A stretch of DNA of 64,000 bases, taken from assembly GCF_026226775.1 (NCBI RefSeq), contig NZ_JAKKOD010000002.1:196501-260500 (forward strand). The letters are read 5' to 3'. Of the stretch, positions 24,220-33,185 are shown piece by piece. The notes beneath the pieces were generated by a model. The model saw only the letters and a program-made list of their open reading frames with translations. It searched no databases and was not told the origin of the DNA. This DNA comes from Avibacterium sp. 21-586. Lineage in GTDB: Bacteria; Pseudomonadota; Gammaproteobacteria; Enterobacterales; Pasteurellaceae. The position numbers and the translations under genes are program-made. Each line of letters starts with the position of its first letter. Position 1 is the stretch's first letter.

Positions 24220-25326
24220 ATGACCCTTATTGATATTTTTCGTGCAGGCTCTCGCCCTGACGCTAATGGTAATGTGGTGAACATCACCACAGAGTCATTA
24301 CAGCAGGCGATCGATGCCTATAACCCGCAATTCCACGAGTCACCCGTGGTGATCGGACACCCTAAAGATAATCACCCCGCTTATGCGTGGGTGAAAGGTT
24401 TACAGCTTAACGGCGATACCTTACAAGCAGAGCTTACCCAGATTGATCCTGATTTTGCCGAAATGGTACAGAACGGACGATTTAAAAAGGTATCGGCATC
24501 TTTTTACTTGCCTGATAGCCCGAACAACCCCGTTGCTGGCAAGTTGTATTTACGCCACGTGGGCTTTCTTGGCGCCGTACCACCTGCGGTAAAAGGTTTG
24601 CGCAACCCTGAATTTAATGAGGAAGAACAAGGCATTGTTGAGTTTAGCGATTGGGCGCAATCAAGCCTTTGGCGGCGACTACGGGATTGGGTGATTGGCA
24701 AGTATGGACAGGAGGAAGCAGATAAAGCCCTGCCTGATTATTTAGTGAGTTCGGTGCAAGAGGAAAGTATCCGTGGGGAATATCGCCATACTGATGCCCT
24801 TGTTCCTGACTTTAACGAAAACAACGCACAACCAGAAGGAGAACCCGCAATGAGTGCAGAAGAAAAAGCCGAGCTTGACCGCTTACGTCAAGAAAATGAG
24901 CAACTAAAAGCGACACAAGCCAAGGCAGAAGCGGAAAAAGCCGAAGCAGAACTTAACTCAGCCAAAGCCGAGAATGCCAGCTTTGCCGAAGCCTTAGTAT
25001 CAGAAGGCAAACTTGCCCCGAAAAACAAAGACAAGGTGGTATCAATACTCAATGCCATGACGGTGCAGGCCAAGGGGGGCGTGGTTGAATTTGAAGAGGG
25101 TGAAAGCCTTGTTCAGCAATTTAAAACCTATCTTAAAGAACAGCCGAAAGTGGTCGAGTTCGAGGAAGTGGCAACCAAAGACAAAGCCGCACCGCTGCAA
25201 GATGAAACGGTGGACTATGCCGAAGGCACAAGTCCAGCCAGCATTGATGCCGATAAACGCATTCGTGCTTATATGGGCGAGCACAATGTGGATTACACCA
25301 CCGCATTTAATGCGTTATTTAACTAA
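24220..25326 (+). CDS. prohead protease and scaffold, Mu I-like
   Basis: A 368-residue protein of the Mu gpI type. The N-terminal 190 residues are the protease part (PVVIGHPKDNHPAYAWV, then VSASFY and LRHVGFLGAVPPAVKGL); the C-terminal part is a Glu/Ala/Lys coiled coil typical of scaffolds. An internal start at 24850 with its own ribosome-binding site would give the scaffold alone, as Mu gene Z. It matures the prohead. Confidence 0.9.
   Translation: MTLIDIFRAGSRPDANGNVVNITTESLQQAIDAYNPQFHESPVVIGHPKDNHPAYAWVKGLQLNGDTLQAELTQIDPDFAEMVQNGRFKKVSASFYLPDSPNNPVAGKLYLRHVGFLGAVPPAVKGLRNPEFNEEEQGIVEFSDWAQSSLWRRLRDWVIGKYGQEEADKALPDYLVSSVQEESIRGEYRHTDALVPDFNENNAQPEGEPAMSAEEKAELDRLRQENEQLKATQAKAEAEKAEAELNSAKAENASFAEALVSEGKLAPKNKDKVVSILNAMTVQAKGGVVEFEEGESLVQQFKTYLKEQPKVVEFEEVATKDKAAPLQDETVDYAEGTSPASIDADKRIRAYMGEHNVDYTTAFNALFN
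24850..25326 (+). CDS. scaffold protein from internal start (Mu Z-like)
   Basis: An in-frame ATG inside the protease gene follows AAGGAGA at 24837-24843 by about 7 bp. The 158-residue product consists of the coiled-coil part only. Nested scaffold genes are known for Mu and lambda-type phages; usage here is inferred from the ribosome-binding site. Confidence 0.65.
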   Translation: MSAEEKAELDRLRQENEQLKATQAKAEAEKAEAELNSAKAENASFAEALVSEGKLAPKNKDKVVSILNAMTVQAKGGVVEFEEGESLVQQFKTYLKEQPKVVEFEEVATKDKAAPLQDETVDYAEGTSPASIDADKRIRAYMGEHNVDYTTAFNALFN

Positions 25327-25347
25327 TTAACCAACAAGGAGCAATTT

Positions 25348-26271
25348 ATGGCACTGGATTTATCAAAATTACGCGTACAAGACCCTGTACTCACCAATTT
25401 GGCGTATGGCTATCACAACAATGAACTGATTGGCGACAGCTTAATGCCGATCGTTGAAATCGACAAAGAGGCGGCCAAAATCCCAACCTTTGGGCGTTTA
25501 GCGTTTCGTATTCCGACCACTACACGTAATTTACGAGGGGCATCAAACCGCCTAGAACCCGAAGATTTAGGCGCGATTGATGTGGCGTTGGAAGAGCACG
25601 ATGCGGAATATGCCATTGATTACCGCGAAAGCAATGAAGCCAGTTTCCCATTACGTCAATACGCCCTAGGCGTTATCCAAGATGTGATTGCGTTAGACCG
25701 CGAAAAACAAATCGCCACCCTTGCGCAAAATGATGCCAGCTATGACGCGACTAACAAAGTGGCGTTAAGTGGCACAAGCCAATTTAGCCACAAAGACTCT
25801 GACCCGTTTGCCGTCTTTGACGCAGCAAAACGAGCGATTAAACGTACGATTGGACATAAAGCCAATGTGTGCGTGATTGCAGGCGATGTGTGGGAGGTGC
25901 TGAAATCGCATCCGAAAGTGATTGAAAAAATTAAGTATGTGCAAAAAGGTGTGATTACCCCTGAAATTTTTGCGGGCTTAATTGACATTGATACCGTCAA
26001 AATTGGTGAAGCCGTATTTGAGGAAAGTGGGCAGTTAAAAGACATCTGGACAAAAACCGTGGTGTTGGCTTATGTGCCTAAAACCGCCGATAAGAAAGGC
26101 ACGGTGTATCAGCCAAGTTTTGGCTATACGGTTCGCCGTCGCAAGGGCTTGTTTGTGGATACCTACCAAGAAAGCGGTGGCAAGTTAGAAGTGGTGCGTT
26201 GTACTGATATTTATAAACCGCATTTAGTGGGCAAACCAGCGGGTTATTTAGTCAAAGACTGTATCGCTTAA
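25348..26271 (+). CDS. major head protein (gpT-like)
   Basis: A 307-residue capsid protein following the protease/scaffold gene, as in all Mu-like phages. An Ala/Asp-rich acidic segment is followed by a core with FGRLAFRIPTTTRNLRG and a C-terminal FGYTVRRRKGLFVDTYQE. The strong AAGGAG ribosome-binding site fits high expression. Assignment is by position, length and resemblance to capsids of Haemophilus Mu-like prophages. Confidence 0.9.
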   Translation: MALDLSKLRVQDPVLTNLAYGYHNNELIGDSLMPIVEIDKEAAKIPTFGRLAFRIPTTTRNLRGASNRLEPEDLGAIDVALEEHDAEYAIDYRESNEASFPLRQYALGVIQDVIALDREKQIATLAQNDASYDATNKVALSGTSQFSHKDSDPFAVFDAAKRAIKRTIGHKANVCVIAGDVWEVLKSHPKVIEKIKYVQKGVITPEIFAGLIDIDTVKIGEAVFEESGQLKDIWTKTVVLAYVPKTADKKGTVYQPSFGYTVRRRKGLFVDTYQESGGKLEVVRCTDIYKPHLVGKPAGYLVKDCIA

Positions 26272-26274
26272 CCC

Positions 26275-26302
26275 TTTAAACCGCATTTAAACGCTCTTTA
26301 AG
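26275..26302. repeat. phased TTTAAA array after the capsid gene
   Basis: TTTAAA at 26275 and 26286 and TTTAAG at 26297 with exact 11-bp steps. The last box runs into an uptake signal (AAGTGCGGT). Confidence 0.7.
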
Positions 26303-26337
26303 TGCGGTTGAAAAATATCAATTTTTTGGAGAAGACA

Positions 26338-26664
26338 ATGAACGAAAAATTACTTTATGCCGTGATTGGCGCAGTGGCTGTGTTGCATAACGGTAAACGT
26401 TATGAAGTCGGCGAAACCCTTGAACTGACGCCAGAAGAAGCACAAAACATCGCCTTATATGTTGAGCCAACAGAAAGTGCGAAAGAAAAACTAGCTGAAC
26501 AACAACGCAAAGCGGAAGAAGCATTACAACGTGCCGAGGAAAAAGAGGCTAAACGTAAAGCTGAAGAAGATGCTAAACGTAAAGCAGAAGAGGCCCAGCG
26601 TAAGAAGGAAGAGAAACAACGCAAGTCCAATACAGAAAAAAATACCGATAACGCAAACACCTAG
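26338..26664 (+). CDS. head-region protein with Lys/Glu-rich coiled coil (108 aa)
   Basis: A 108-residue protein. An N-terminal 40-residue part (LLYAVIGAVAVLHNGKRYEVGE) is followed by a repetitive AEE/KRK coiled coil (about 45-95). ATG at 26338 behind TTGGAGAAG. It occupies the position of Mu gp35 between capsid and gp36. Function unknown. Confidence 0.75.
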   Translation: MNEKLLYAVIGAVAVLHNGKRYEVGETLELTPEEAQNIALYVEPTESAKEKLAEQQRKAEEALQRAEEKEAKRKAEEDAKRKAEEAQRKKEEKQRKSNTEKNTDNANT

Positions 26665-26672
26665 GAGTAGTG

Positions 26673-27104
26673 ATGTACATTCAACCCCTCGACCTTTTAG
26701 AGCTGGTGAGTGAGCGGATCTTAATTGAGCTTTCCAATGACAGTAGCCGTGCAACAGAAATCAACACTGCGGTGTTAGAAAAGGCCTGCTTGCACGCCTG
26801 TGAAATGGTCGATGGGCATTTGCGTTCACGCTACCGCTTGCCACTGGAACAGGTGCCAACCTTGGTGCGCAATCTTTGTCTTCAGCTGGCGCGCTATTGG
26901 CTTTATTCCCGTCGTCCCGATGGCAAGTTTCCCGACCTAGTGAAAGAAGGTTACACACAAGCCTTGAAAGAGCTAGAGCGCATTCAATCGGGTAAGCTGC
27001 ATTTAGGGCTAACCGAACTTGGGGCAGATGGGGATGACAATGTGCCGTCAGTGCCGCGTTTTGTGGCGCGTGCGCCCGAAAAAGTGGATTTGTCGGGGTA
27101 TTAA
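26673..27104 (+). CDS. DUF1320 head-tail connector protein (Mu gp36)
   Basis: A 143-residue protein with the DUF1320 pattern: N-terminal helix, then ACLHACEMVDGHLRSRYRLPL and LCLQLARYWLYSRRP. ATG at 26673 is preferred over the preceding GTG because of AGGAG spacing. It is thought to act at the head-tail connector. Confidence 0.87.
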   Translation: MYIQPLDLLELVSERILIELSNDSSRATEINTAVLEKACLHACEMVDGHLRSRYRLPLEQVPTLVRNLCLQLARYWLYSRRPDGKFPDLVKEGYTQALKELERIQSGKLHLGLTELGADGDDNVPSVPRFVARAPEKVDLSGY

Positions 27105-27105
27105 T

Positions 27106-27576
27106 ATGTCTGCCACCTTGCCAATTTTAACGAGCGTCCAAGAACGCCTACTCGAACAGCTTGACCGTTTTACGGTCGAGCTCTTCCCTGACGATTTGAA
27201 AAATTATTACGTCAGGGATGAATACGGCACGATTTTAGTGCAATACGCAGGCTCGAAGTTTGAGCCACAAGGTAGCACTGACCTTGTCCATCAAAGGCGT
27301 TATGTGCATATCGCCTTAACCGTGATTGCACGTAGCCAGCACGATGATAGTGGCGCGCTTGATGTGCTAGATAAGGTGCGCCTTGCGATTGTGGGCTTTC
27401 GTCCAACAAATTGCGAGCCTTGCACGCTGATTAGCGAAGAGTTTGCAGGCGAAGATGAAGGGCTTTGGCAGTATCAGCTCATCGTACAAACCAGCACATG
27501 GCAAGTCGAGCGACGCGAACCACAAGATTTAACCAAATTTACCACCGCACTATTACGATATGCGGGAAAACCTTAG
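27106..27576 (+). CDS. DUF1834-like tail terminator protein (Mu gp37)
   Basis: A 156-residue protein placed directly before the sheath gene, with the gp37/DUF1834 pattern VHQRRYVHIALTVIARSQHD. ATG at 27106 is 1 bp after the upstream stop; the frame stays open further upstream but reads as the neighbour's shadow. Likely role: tail length or tail-head joining. Confidence 0.83.
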   Translation: MSATLPILTSVQERLLEQLDRFTVELFPDDLKNYYVRDEYGTILVQYAGSKFEPQGSTDLVHQRRYVHIALTVIARSQHDDSGALDVLDKVRLAIVGFRPTNCEPCTLISEEFAGEDEGLWQYQLIVQTSTWQVERREPQDLTKFTTALLRYAGKP

Positions 27577-27588
27577 AGGAGAAAGAAA

Positions 27589-28974
27589 ATGGCTTTTCAC
27601 CACGGAACTGAAACCAAACGCGAAACAGGTGGCTCTGTCCCTGTACAAACGGTTGATGGGGCAATTATTGGCATTGTGGGTACTGCGCTAATGGGGGCAG
27701 TCAACGAATTAACGCTTTGTCAAACTAAAAAAGACTTTGCGCAATTTGGCACAATCACAGGCAAAGGGTTTACCCTACCTGATGCTTTTGATATTTTGAG
27801 TCGCTATGCTAGCGGGCAGGTGTATGTCGTTAACGTACTTGACCCTACAAAGCATAAAACCGAAATCCAAGATGAGGTACTCACTGCCGACCCAAATACC
27901 TTAATTGCTAATACAGAAAAACCTGCGCTATTGACGCTAACGGTCAAAGCAGATGGCACGCCATTAACCCTTGGTGATGATTACACCGTAGATATGCAAA
28001 CAGGCGAAATCCGCTTAAAAGCAAGCCAGTCTACTTTAACTGCCACTTATAGCTATGCTGACCCAACCAAAGTCACAGAGGCAGAGATTAAAGGCGGTGT
28101 GGAAAGTGCCACAGGCGCACGTAAAGGCTTTGAGTTATTGCGTGATGGCTTTAATAAATTTGGGGCAGATGCCAAGATATTGATTTGTCCTGAGTTTGAC
28201 AAAACCGCTACTTGTGCCGCTGCATTACAGGTATTAGCAGAACAACTTAAAGCGGTGGCGTATGTACAATTACCACAAGGCACCACCCTATCCAAAGCCC
28301 TTGAAGGGCGGGGTCCACTTGGCAATATCAACGCTAAAGCGAGCTCTGAACGTGTACGCCATTTTTACCCTTATGCCACAGGAATGAGCGGTGGGCTAGA
28401 AAGCCTTGCCACGCACGCAGCGGGCCTACGAATGAAAGTGGACGTGGAGCACGGCTATTGGTTTAGTACATCTAACCGTGAATTGTTGGGCGTAATTGGT
28501 ATGGAAGTACCATTAACGGCCCGCATTGATGATTTGCAAAGTGAAACTAATCGCTTAAATGCCGTGGGCATTACCACGATTTTTAATAGTTTTGGTACAG
28601 GGTTTAGGTTATGGGGTAACCGCTCAAGCTGTTTTCCAACCGTTACCCATATTATCAACTTTGAGACCGCCTTGCGCACAGGGGATTTAATTGACGAAAG
28701 CATTCGCCGCGCGGAGTTGCAATATATCGATCGCCCGATTGATGATGCGTTGATTGACAGCCTACTGGAAACCATCCGCACCTATTTAGGTACGCAAAAA
28801 AGCCTCGTGGGCTTTGAAGTGGGGCTAGATTATGACTACGACTTGGCTGATGCCTTTAGTCGAGGGCAAATCCCACTCACCTACGATTACACACCAAAAC
28901 TGCCTGCTGAACGCATTAGCAACCGCTCGGTAATGACGCGTAAATATTTGGTGAATTTGGTTGGTCAAAAATAA
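27589..28974 (+). CDS. tail sheath protein (Mu gpL)
   Basis: A 461-residue contractile tail sheath. The N-terminal TAG/barrel part (GGSVPVQTVDGAIIGIVGTA) and the C-terminal domain with WGNRSSC and the IDRPIDDALIDSLLETIRTYL region are typical of Mu L and related sheaths. With the tube gene that follows, it shows a myovirus-type contractile tail. Confidence 0.95.
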   Translation: MAFHHGTETKRETGGSVPVQTVDGAIIGIVGTALMGAVNELTLCQTKKDFAQFGTITGKGFTLPDAFDILSRYASGQVYVVNVLDPTKHKTEIQDEVLTADPNTLIANTEKPALLTLTVKADGTPLTLGDDYTVDMQTGEIRLKASQSTLTATYSYADPTKVTEAEIKGGVESATGARKGFELLRDGFNKFGADAKILICPEFDKTATCAAALQVLAEQLKAVAYVQLPQGTTLSKALEGRGPLGNINAKASSERVRHFYPYATGMSGGLESLATHAAGLRMKVDVEHGYWFSTSNRELLGVIGMEVPLTARIDDLQSETNRLNAVGITTIFNSFGTGFRLWGNRSSCFPTVTHIINFETALRTGDLIDESIRRAELQYIDRPIDDALIDSLLETIRTYLGTQKSLVGFEVGLDYDYDLADAFSRGQIPLTYDYTPKLPAERISNRSVMTRKYLVNLVGQK

Positions 28975-28987
28975 TTAAGGAGCAAAA

Positions 28988-29506
28988 ATGAGTACAGCAA
29001 TTAATCAAATCGTCAATGCCAATGTGTATTTCAACGGTAACTCTTTGCTGGGTAAAGCCAAAGAAATTAAGGTGGCAGACATTGAGTTTGAGCAAATTGA
29101 GCATAAAGGGCTTGGTTTAGTGGCAACCATTAAACTGCCAGCGGGTTTAAATGCCCTTGAGGGTGAGGTAACATGGGATAGTTTTTATCCCGAAGTGCGT
29201 GCGCAAAACACGAACCCATTTAAGCATCAGCAATTAATGATCCGCTCTAATTTGCAGGTATTTAATGCAATGGGATTGAAAGAAGAAGCTCCGCTAGTAA
29301 CGGTGATGAATGTGCAGTTTAACAAAACCGCAGGCGGTAGCTTTAAGCCTAAAGAGGCGGTGGAACTGCAAGACAGTTTCCAAATCTACTCAATTAAGCA
29401 GACGTTAAATGGCAAAGAGCTGCTCTATGTAGATACCTTTGCCAACATCTACCGTGTAAATGGGCAAGATGTATTGCAAAAATACCGCACCAATATCGGG
29501 CAATAA
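28988..29506 (+). CDS. tail tube protein (Mu gpM, P2 FII-like)
   Basis: A 172-residue tail tube protein with the expected start (INQIVNANVYFNGNSLLGKA) and the beta-rich core. It polymerises as the inner tube within the sheath. AAGGAG precedes the ATG. A phased TTTAAA array follows the gene. Confidence 0.92.
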   Translation: MSTAINQIVNANVYFNGNSLLGKAKEIKVADIEFEQIEHKGLGLVATIKLPAGLNALEGEVTWDSFYPEVRAQNTNPFKHQQLMIRSNLQVFNAMGLKEEAPLVTVMNVQFNKTAGGSFKPKEAVELQDSFQIYSIKQTLNGKELLYVDTFANIYRVNGQDVLQKYRTNIGQ

Positions 29507-29511
29507 AAATC

Positions 29512-29549
29512 TTTAAACCACTTTAAAACCAATTTAAAGCCCCTTTAAG
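29512..29549. repeat. phased TTTAAA array after the tube gene
   Basis: TTTAAA at 29512, 29522 and 29533, then TTTAAG at 29544: steps of 10, 11 and 11 bp. It fills the 88-bp gap before the tail chaperone gene. Confidence 0.72.
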
Positions 29550-29594
29550 TAAACTCCTTGGCGAAGTTAAACAAAACCAACCAAGGAGTTTTTT

Positions 29595-29864
29595 ATGTCT
29601 AAACAAGTTGAACAACCAACTAACCGAATCAAATTATCTCACCCTATTAACTTAGGTTCAGGCGACTTATTGGAAGAAGTTACGTTGCGCCGTATTACCG
29701 CAGGCGATCACCGCAAAGCAGCAGCACGTTGCAAAAATGACCCTGTTGCTACGGAATACGCTGTGATGGCAATGGTTGCAGGATTGCAACAAGAAGATTT
29801 TGATGCGTTAGATTGGGAGGATGTGCAACTCATTCGCGGCTTTCTGTTCGATTCAGCAGGTTGA
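29595..29864 (+). CDS. tail assembly chaperone (P2 gpE / Mu gp41-like)
   Basis: An 89-residue protein with the phage tail assembly chaperone pattern (LRRITAGDHRKAA...AMVAGL...DALDWEDVQLIRGF). Tail chaperones of lambda, P2 and Mu are made in two forms by ribosomal frameshifting near the 3' end; an open frame continues here from the overlap to 30012. The ATG has CAAGGAG upstream. Confidence 0.85.
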   Translation: MSKQVEQPTNRIKLSHPINLGSGDLLEEVTLRRITAGDHRKAAARCKNDPVATEYAVMAMVAGLQQEDFDALDWEDVQLIRGFLFDSAG

Positions 29865-30012
29865 TATTGATGAGCTTTATACGCTCTATGCGGATTTGGC
29901 TTGGTGGTATGGCTGGACGCAAGCAGATATTGATGCTCTCACAATGGATGAGCTTGATTGCTGGCTAACACAGGTTAATCGACAAATTAAAGCGGGCTAT
30001 ATGCGAGTATAG
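29842..30012 (+). CDS. frameshift extension of the tail chaperone (GpE-type)
   Basis: This frame encodes the GpE-family segment LYADLAWWYGWTQADIDALTM followed by DELDCWL. It lacks a usable start: the only upstream ATG (29821) has no spaced ribosome-binding site. It is +1 relative to the chaperone frame. TTT C at 29841-29844 (Phe codon that can slip to TTC) is a candidate +1 site; the fusion would be about 138 residues. Mechanism is inference. Confidence 0.7.
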   Translation, partial: FCSIQQVDIDELYTLYADLAWWYGWTQADIDALTMDELDCWLTQVNRQIKAGYMRV

Positions 30013-30275
30013 CCCCAGTTAATTAAAAACCCAATAAGCAGGGCTGGAATAGGCATTATTACTGCGACAGCGACTGAGTAAAGCAGAGCGATAAATATCC
30101 AAAAGAAGACGTAGAAAATCGCAATAAAACCGATTTCAGCAACCCCTGTGGCAGCTGCAAATTGTGTAGCAGGGAAAATATCTATCGCAGCCCAAGCCCC
30201 AGCCACAATAAATGAGCAAACCATAATGGCTTTCGCAATCGCCAATGTTCTCTCTGAGTGTATCTCTTGCTTCAT
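29997..30275 (-). CDS. minus-strand membrane protein in the tail module (92 aa)
   Basis: A 92-residue protein with three hydrophobic segments (about 11-32, 44-66 and 68-88), encoded against the late genes between the tail chaperone and the tape measure. A strong ribosome-binding site (AGGAGGG) precedes its ATG, so it is probably real. Location and orientation are those of an accessory lysogeny gene (moron). Superinfection exclusion is one possibility; nothing in the sequence proves it. Confidence 0.75.
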   Translation of the reverse strand: MKQEIHSERTLAIAKAIMVCSFIVAGAWAAIDIFPATQFAAATGVAEIGFIAIFYVFFWIFIALLYSVAVAVIMPIPALLIGFLINWGYTRI

Positions 30276-30321
30276 GTTCCCTCCTAGTCTTATTAGCTAA
30301 CTTTACCGTGAGAAAGAAAAA

Positions 30322-33177
30322 ATGGCAACAAATGAATTAATGATCGGATTAGTTATTGGAGCAACTCTAAAAGGTGTTGGCGCGGCATTTACAACAGTAA
30401 CTAAGCTATCCTCTCGCCTATCTAGCCAAATTGAAAAGGCTACAGCACAGCAAGACCGTTTCGGGCGTGAATTACAACGAATGAACTATCCTGCCAAAAG
30501 CCTTGATGTTATAGCAAAACGCTATAAGCAGTTAGATAGTGCAATTAAGCGAGCTGAAAAAAGTCAGCAACGCCTCAATGGTGCAATGGCATTTTCTGAA
30601 CGATGGAGTAATGCCAAAAAACGTATGCAAGGTCAAATTTTAGAAACCTCTGCTCACGCCTATGCGGTAGGGCGCCCATTAATGACATCAATTCGGACTT
30701 ATATGGATCAGGAAGACGCCGCTAATGACCTAAAAATTACGATGATGAAAGCCGATGGTTCGTTCGGCAAATTCAAGGAAATTGGAAAAATTGCCGATGA
30801 TTTAGGACGTGATTTACCTGGAACAAAAAAGGATTTCTATAACCTTGCTCGCGCCTTAAAAATGCAAGGAGTAAGCGATGATATCCTTATAGGTGGAGGA
30901 TTGCAAACAGCAGCAAAACTTAATGTGCTGTTAGGCATGGATCAATTTGAGGGTGGTGAGTTTCTGGCAAAATTGATGGAAGGACATGGGCTTTCGGAGG
31001 CTGAGTTGAAAGCCTCGGCAGATAATCTACAACGTGCAATGTTTGCGGGTGGGATGAATAAAGAACAAATGTATGGAGCTATGACTTACTATGCTTCTAA
31101 TGTGCGTTCTATGAAGCTCACTGGAGAGGAAAATGCCAAGAAAATTTTTGCTATCCAAGGGTTGGCTGCACAGCAAGGGTTAGAAGGTACCTCTTTCGGG
31201 ACGAACTTTTCCACAATGCTTGACCGTATGAATAAAGGTCCTAAATTGATTGCTGAAGCTAAAAAAGGTATGAAAGCCGAAGCGCGCGATATTTTGGAAG
31301 GTTCAGGTGTTGAATTTAATTTCTGGGACAAAAAGGGCAATTTTAAAGGTATTGATGGCATGATGACCGAGCTAGAAAAGCTTGACATTATCCGTCAAAA
31401 ATACGGTGATGAGGGTGCTGGTCTTGTAGCCGATGCGCTTTTTGGCACAGAAGGCAAACGTGTTGCGCTTTTGCTTGCGCAAAAAGGTAAGCAGGGATTG
31501 GAAGAGTTTTTGCAAAAAATGCGTGAGCAAGCCAGCCTTGAAGAACGCATTGCACAAAAAACGCGTACCCTTAGTGCCGCAATGGAAGCCTTAGGCGGTG
31601 TGTGGGAAAGTGCTGTAGGAACGATAGGTTCAGCGTTTGCGGATGACTTAAAAGAGATGGCTAAAGCAGGTCAACATTTCATTGAAGATACATTAACACC
31701 TTGGATTAGCGAAAATAAAGGGTTAATTAGAACCCTAGTAGGTTTTGTCGGTGGGTTAATTGCGATGAAACTTGGCTTTTTAGGTGTTGGTTATGGGCTT
31801 AATTTGCTTTTTGGTCCTTTTATCAGGCTTTATGTTACCGCAACAAAAGTAAACGGGGTATTTAATGCGATACGTTTAGCACGCCTAACAGGAGATTTCT
31901 CTAAACTGAGCTTGAAATTACGCCTATTAAATCGTGCGTTTAGCTTTGTTGGCGGAGGTGGCTGGCGACTGGCTAAAGGCTTATCTGGTGGCATATTCGG
32001 GGCGACAAAACGCGTCGCGTCAGCGTTTATCTCTGCGAATAAGTGGGGATTTAAACTTGGTATGACGTTAGCAGGTAAGCTATTTGGTGGCTTACAACTT
32101 GTGGGTAAAGGCATTTTATTTATTGGGCGTGCCTTAGGTTTAAATCCTATTGGTATAGCAATTATGGCTATCGCGGGTGCGGCATTCTTAATTTATAAAT
32201 ACTGGGAGCCTATTAAAACCTTCTTTTCAGATATATGGGAAAAAGTGAAAGGCTTTTTTAATTCAGGGATCGGCAACATTACAGCCACGATCCTTGATTG
32301 GTCACCGATAGGTCTATTTTATAAAGCCTTTGCTGCAGTGCTAAGTTGGTTTGGTATCGATTTACCGAGTAGCTTTACCGAGTTTGGTAAGGGAATGATT
32401 AATAAACTCGGTGAAGGTATAAGTAAGGCCTTTGAGGGGGTTAAAAGTTTTATTGGTAGTACAGTAGATTGGATAAAAGGTAAGCTCGGATTTGCGACTG
32501 AGGCTGAACAAACCATATCCGCTAAGCAGGCGAATATTGCCCAATCTGCGATAGGCTCAAGTGAAATGGCAATTCAAGGGGCACAACTTGTCCTTAAAAA
32601 TACTAAAAAGCGAGGTTTTTCTTCGGGTGGCTATACAGGTGATGGTGGTAAACACGAAGTTGCAGGTGTAGTCCATAAAGGTGAATATGTTTTAAACAAA
32701 GAAACCACCTCACGTCTTGGCGTGGCTAATATCCAACGCTTGAGCCAGCTTGCGATGACCGCGGGACAATCTGCTTTTGCGACAGTAAAACCACTAGAAC
32801 CAGCAATGGAAAAGGCTTCACAGCCTAAAAGTACGATTGCAACAACTACCACAGCAATCGCCTCCCAACAAGTGAAAAAGCAACCAAGCTTAGCATCAAA
32901 AGCTAAAACAGGTACAAATAGGAAATCGCACAGAGCAGGCGTACAGCAAGCTCTCTCTCAACGTGCAAAACAAAAGGCTCAGGCAGAGCAGACGCAAAAT
33001 AAATCACCTATTGTCGTGCATTTTAGCCCTGTGATTAATGTCAATGGTAATCAAGCGAAAACGGATATTTTGGCAGATATTACTCAAGCAATGCAACGTG
33101 GTAGCCGTGAACTTGAGCGTGTCGTTGAACGTATTTTTGACCAGATGATAGACCAACGCCAGCGTAGAGCCTATTAG
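30322..33177 (+). CDS. tail tape measure protein
   Basis: The longest phage gene, 951 residues. It has an N-terminal coiled coil (about 20-110), a TP901-like helical core, central hydrophobic segments (about 470-500 and 605-625) and a Gln/Ala-rich C-terminus. It sets tail length and is ejected with DNA. A Gly-rich region GGYTGDGGKHEVAGVVHKGEYV (about 770) is typical of tape measures of this type. Confidence 0.93.
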   Translation: MATNELMIGLVIGATLKGVGAAFTTVTKLSSRLSSQIEKATAQQDRFGRELQRMNYPAKSLDVIAKRYKQLDSAIKRAEKSQQRLNGAMAFSERWSNAKKRMQGQILETSAHAYAVGRPLMTSIRTYMDQEDAANDLKITMMKADGSFGKFKEIGKIADDLGRDLPGTKKDFYNLARALKMQGVSDDILIGGGLQTAAKLNVLLGMDQFEGGEFLAKLMEGHGLSEAELKASADNLQRAMFAGGMNKEQMYGAMTYYASNVRSMKLTGEENAKKIFAIQGLAAQQGLEGTSFGTNFSTMLDRMNKGPKLIAEAKKGMKAEARDILEGSGVEFNFWDKKGNFKGIDGMMTELEKLDIIRQKYGDEGAGLVADALFGTEGKRVALLLAQKGKQGLEEFLQKMREQASLEERIAQKTRTLSAAMEALGGVWESAVGTIGSAFADDLKEMAKAGQHFIEDTLTPWISENKGLIRTLVGFVGGLIAMKLGFLGVGYGLNLLFGPFIRLYVTATKVNGVFNAIRLARLTGDFSKLSLKLRLLNRAFSFVGGGGWRLAKGLSGGIFGATKRVASAFISANKWGFKLGMTLAGKLFGGLQLVGKGILFIGRALGLNPIGIAIMAIAGAAFLIYKYWEPIKTFFSDIWEKVKGFFNSGIGNITATILDWSPIGLFYKAFAAVLSWFGIDLPSSFTEFGKGMINKLGEGISKAFEGVKSFIGSTVDWIKGKLGFATEAEQTISAKQANIAQSAIGSSEMAIQGAQLVLKNTKKRGFSSGGYTGDGGKHEVAGVVHKGEYVLNKETTSRLGVANIQRLSQLAMTAGQSAFATVKPLEPAMEKASQPKSTIATTTTAIASQQVKKQPSLASKAKTGTNRKSHRAGVQQALSQRAKQKAQAEQTQNKSPIVVHFSPVINVNGNQAKTDILADITQAMQRGSRELERVVERIFDQMIDQRQRRAY

Positions 33178-33185
33178 GAGGAAAG

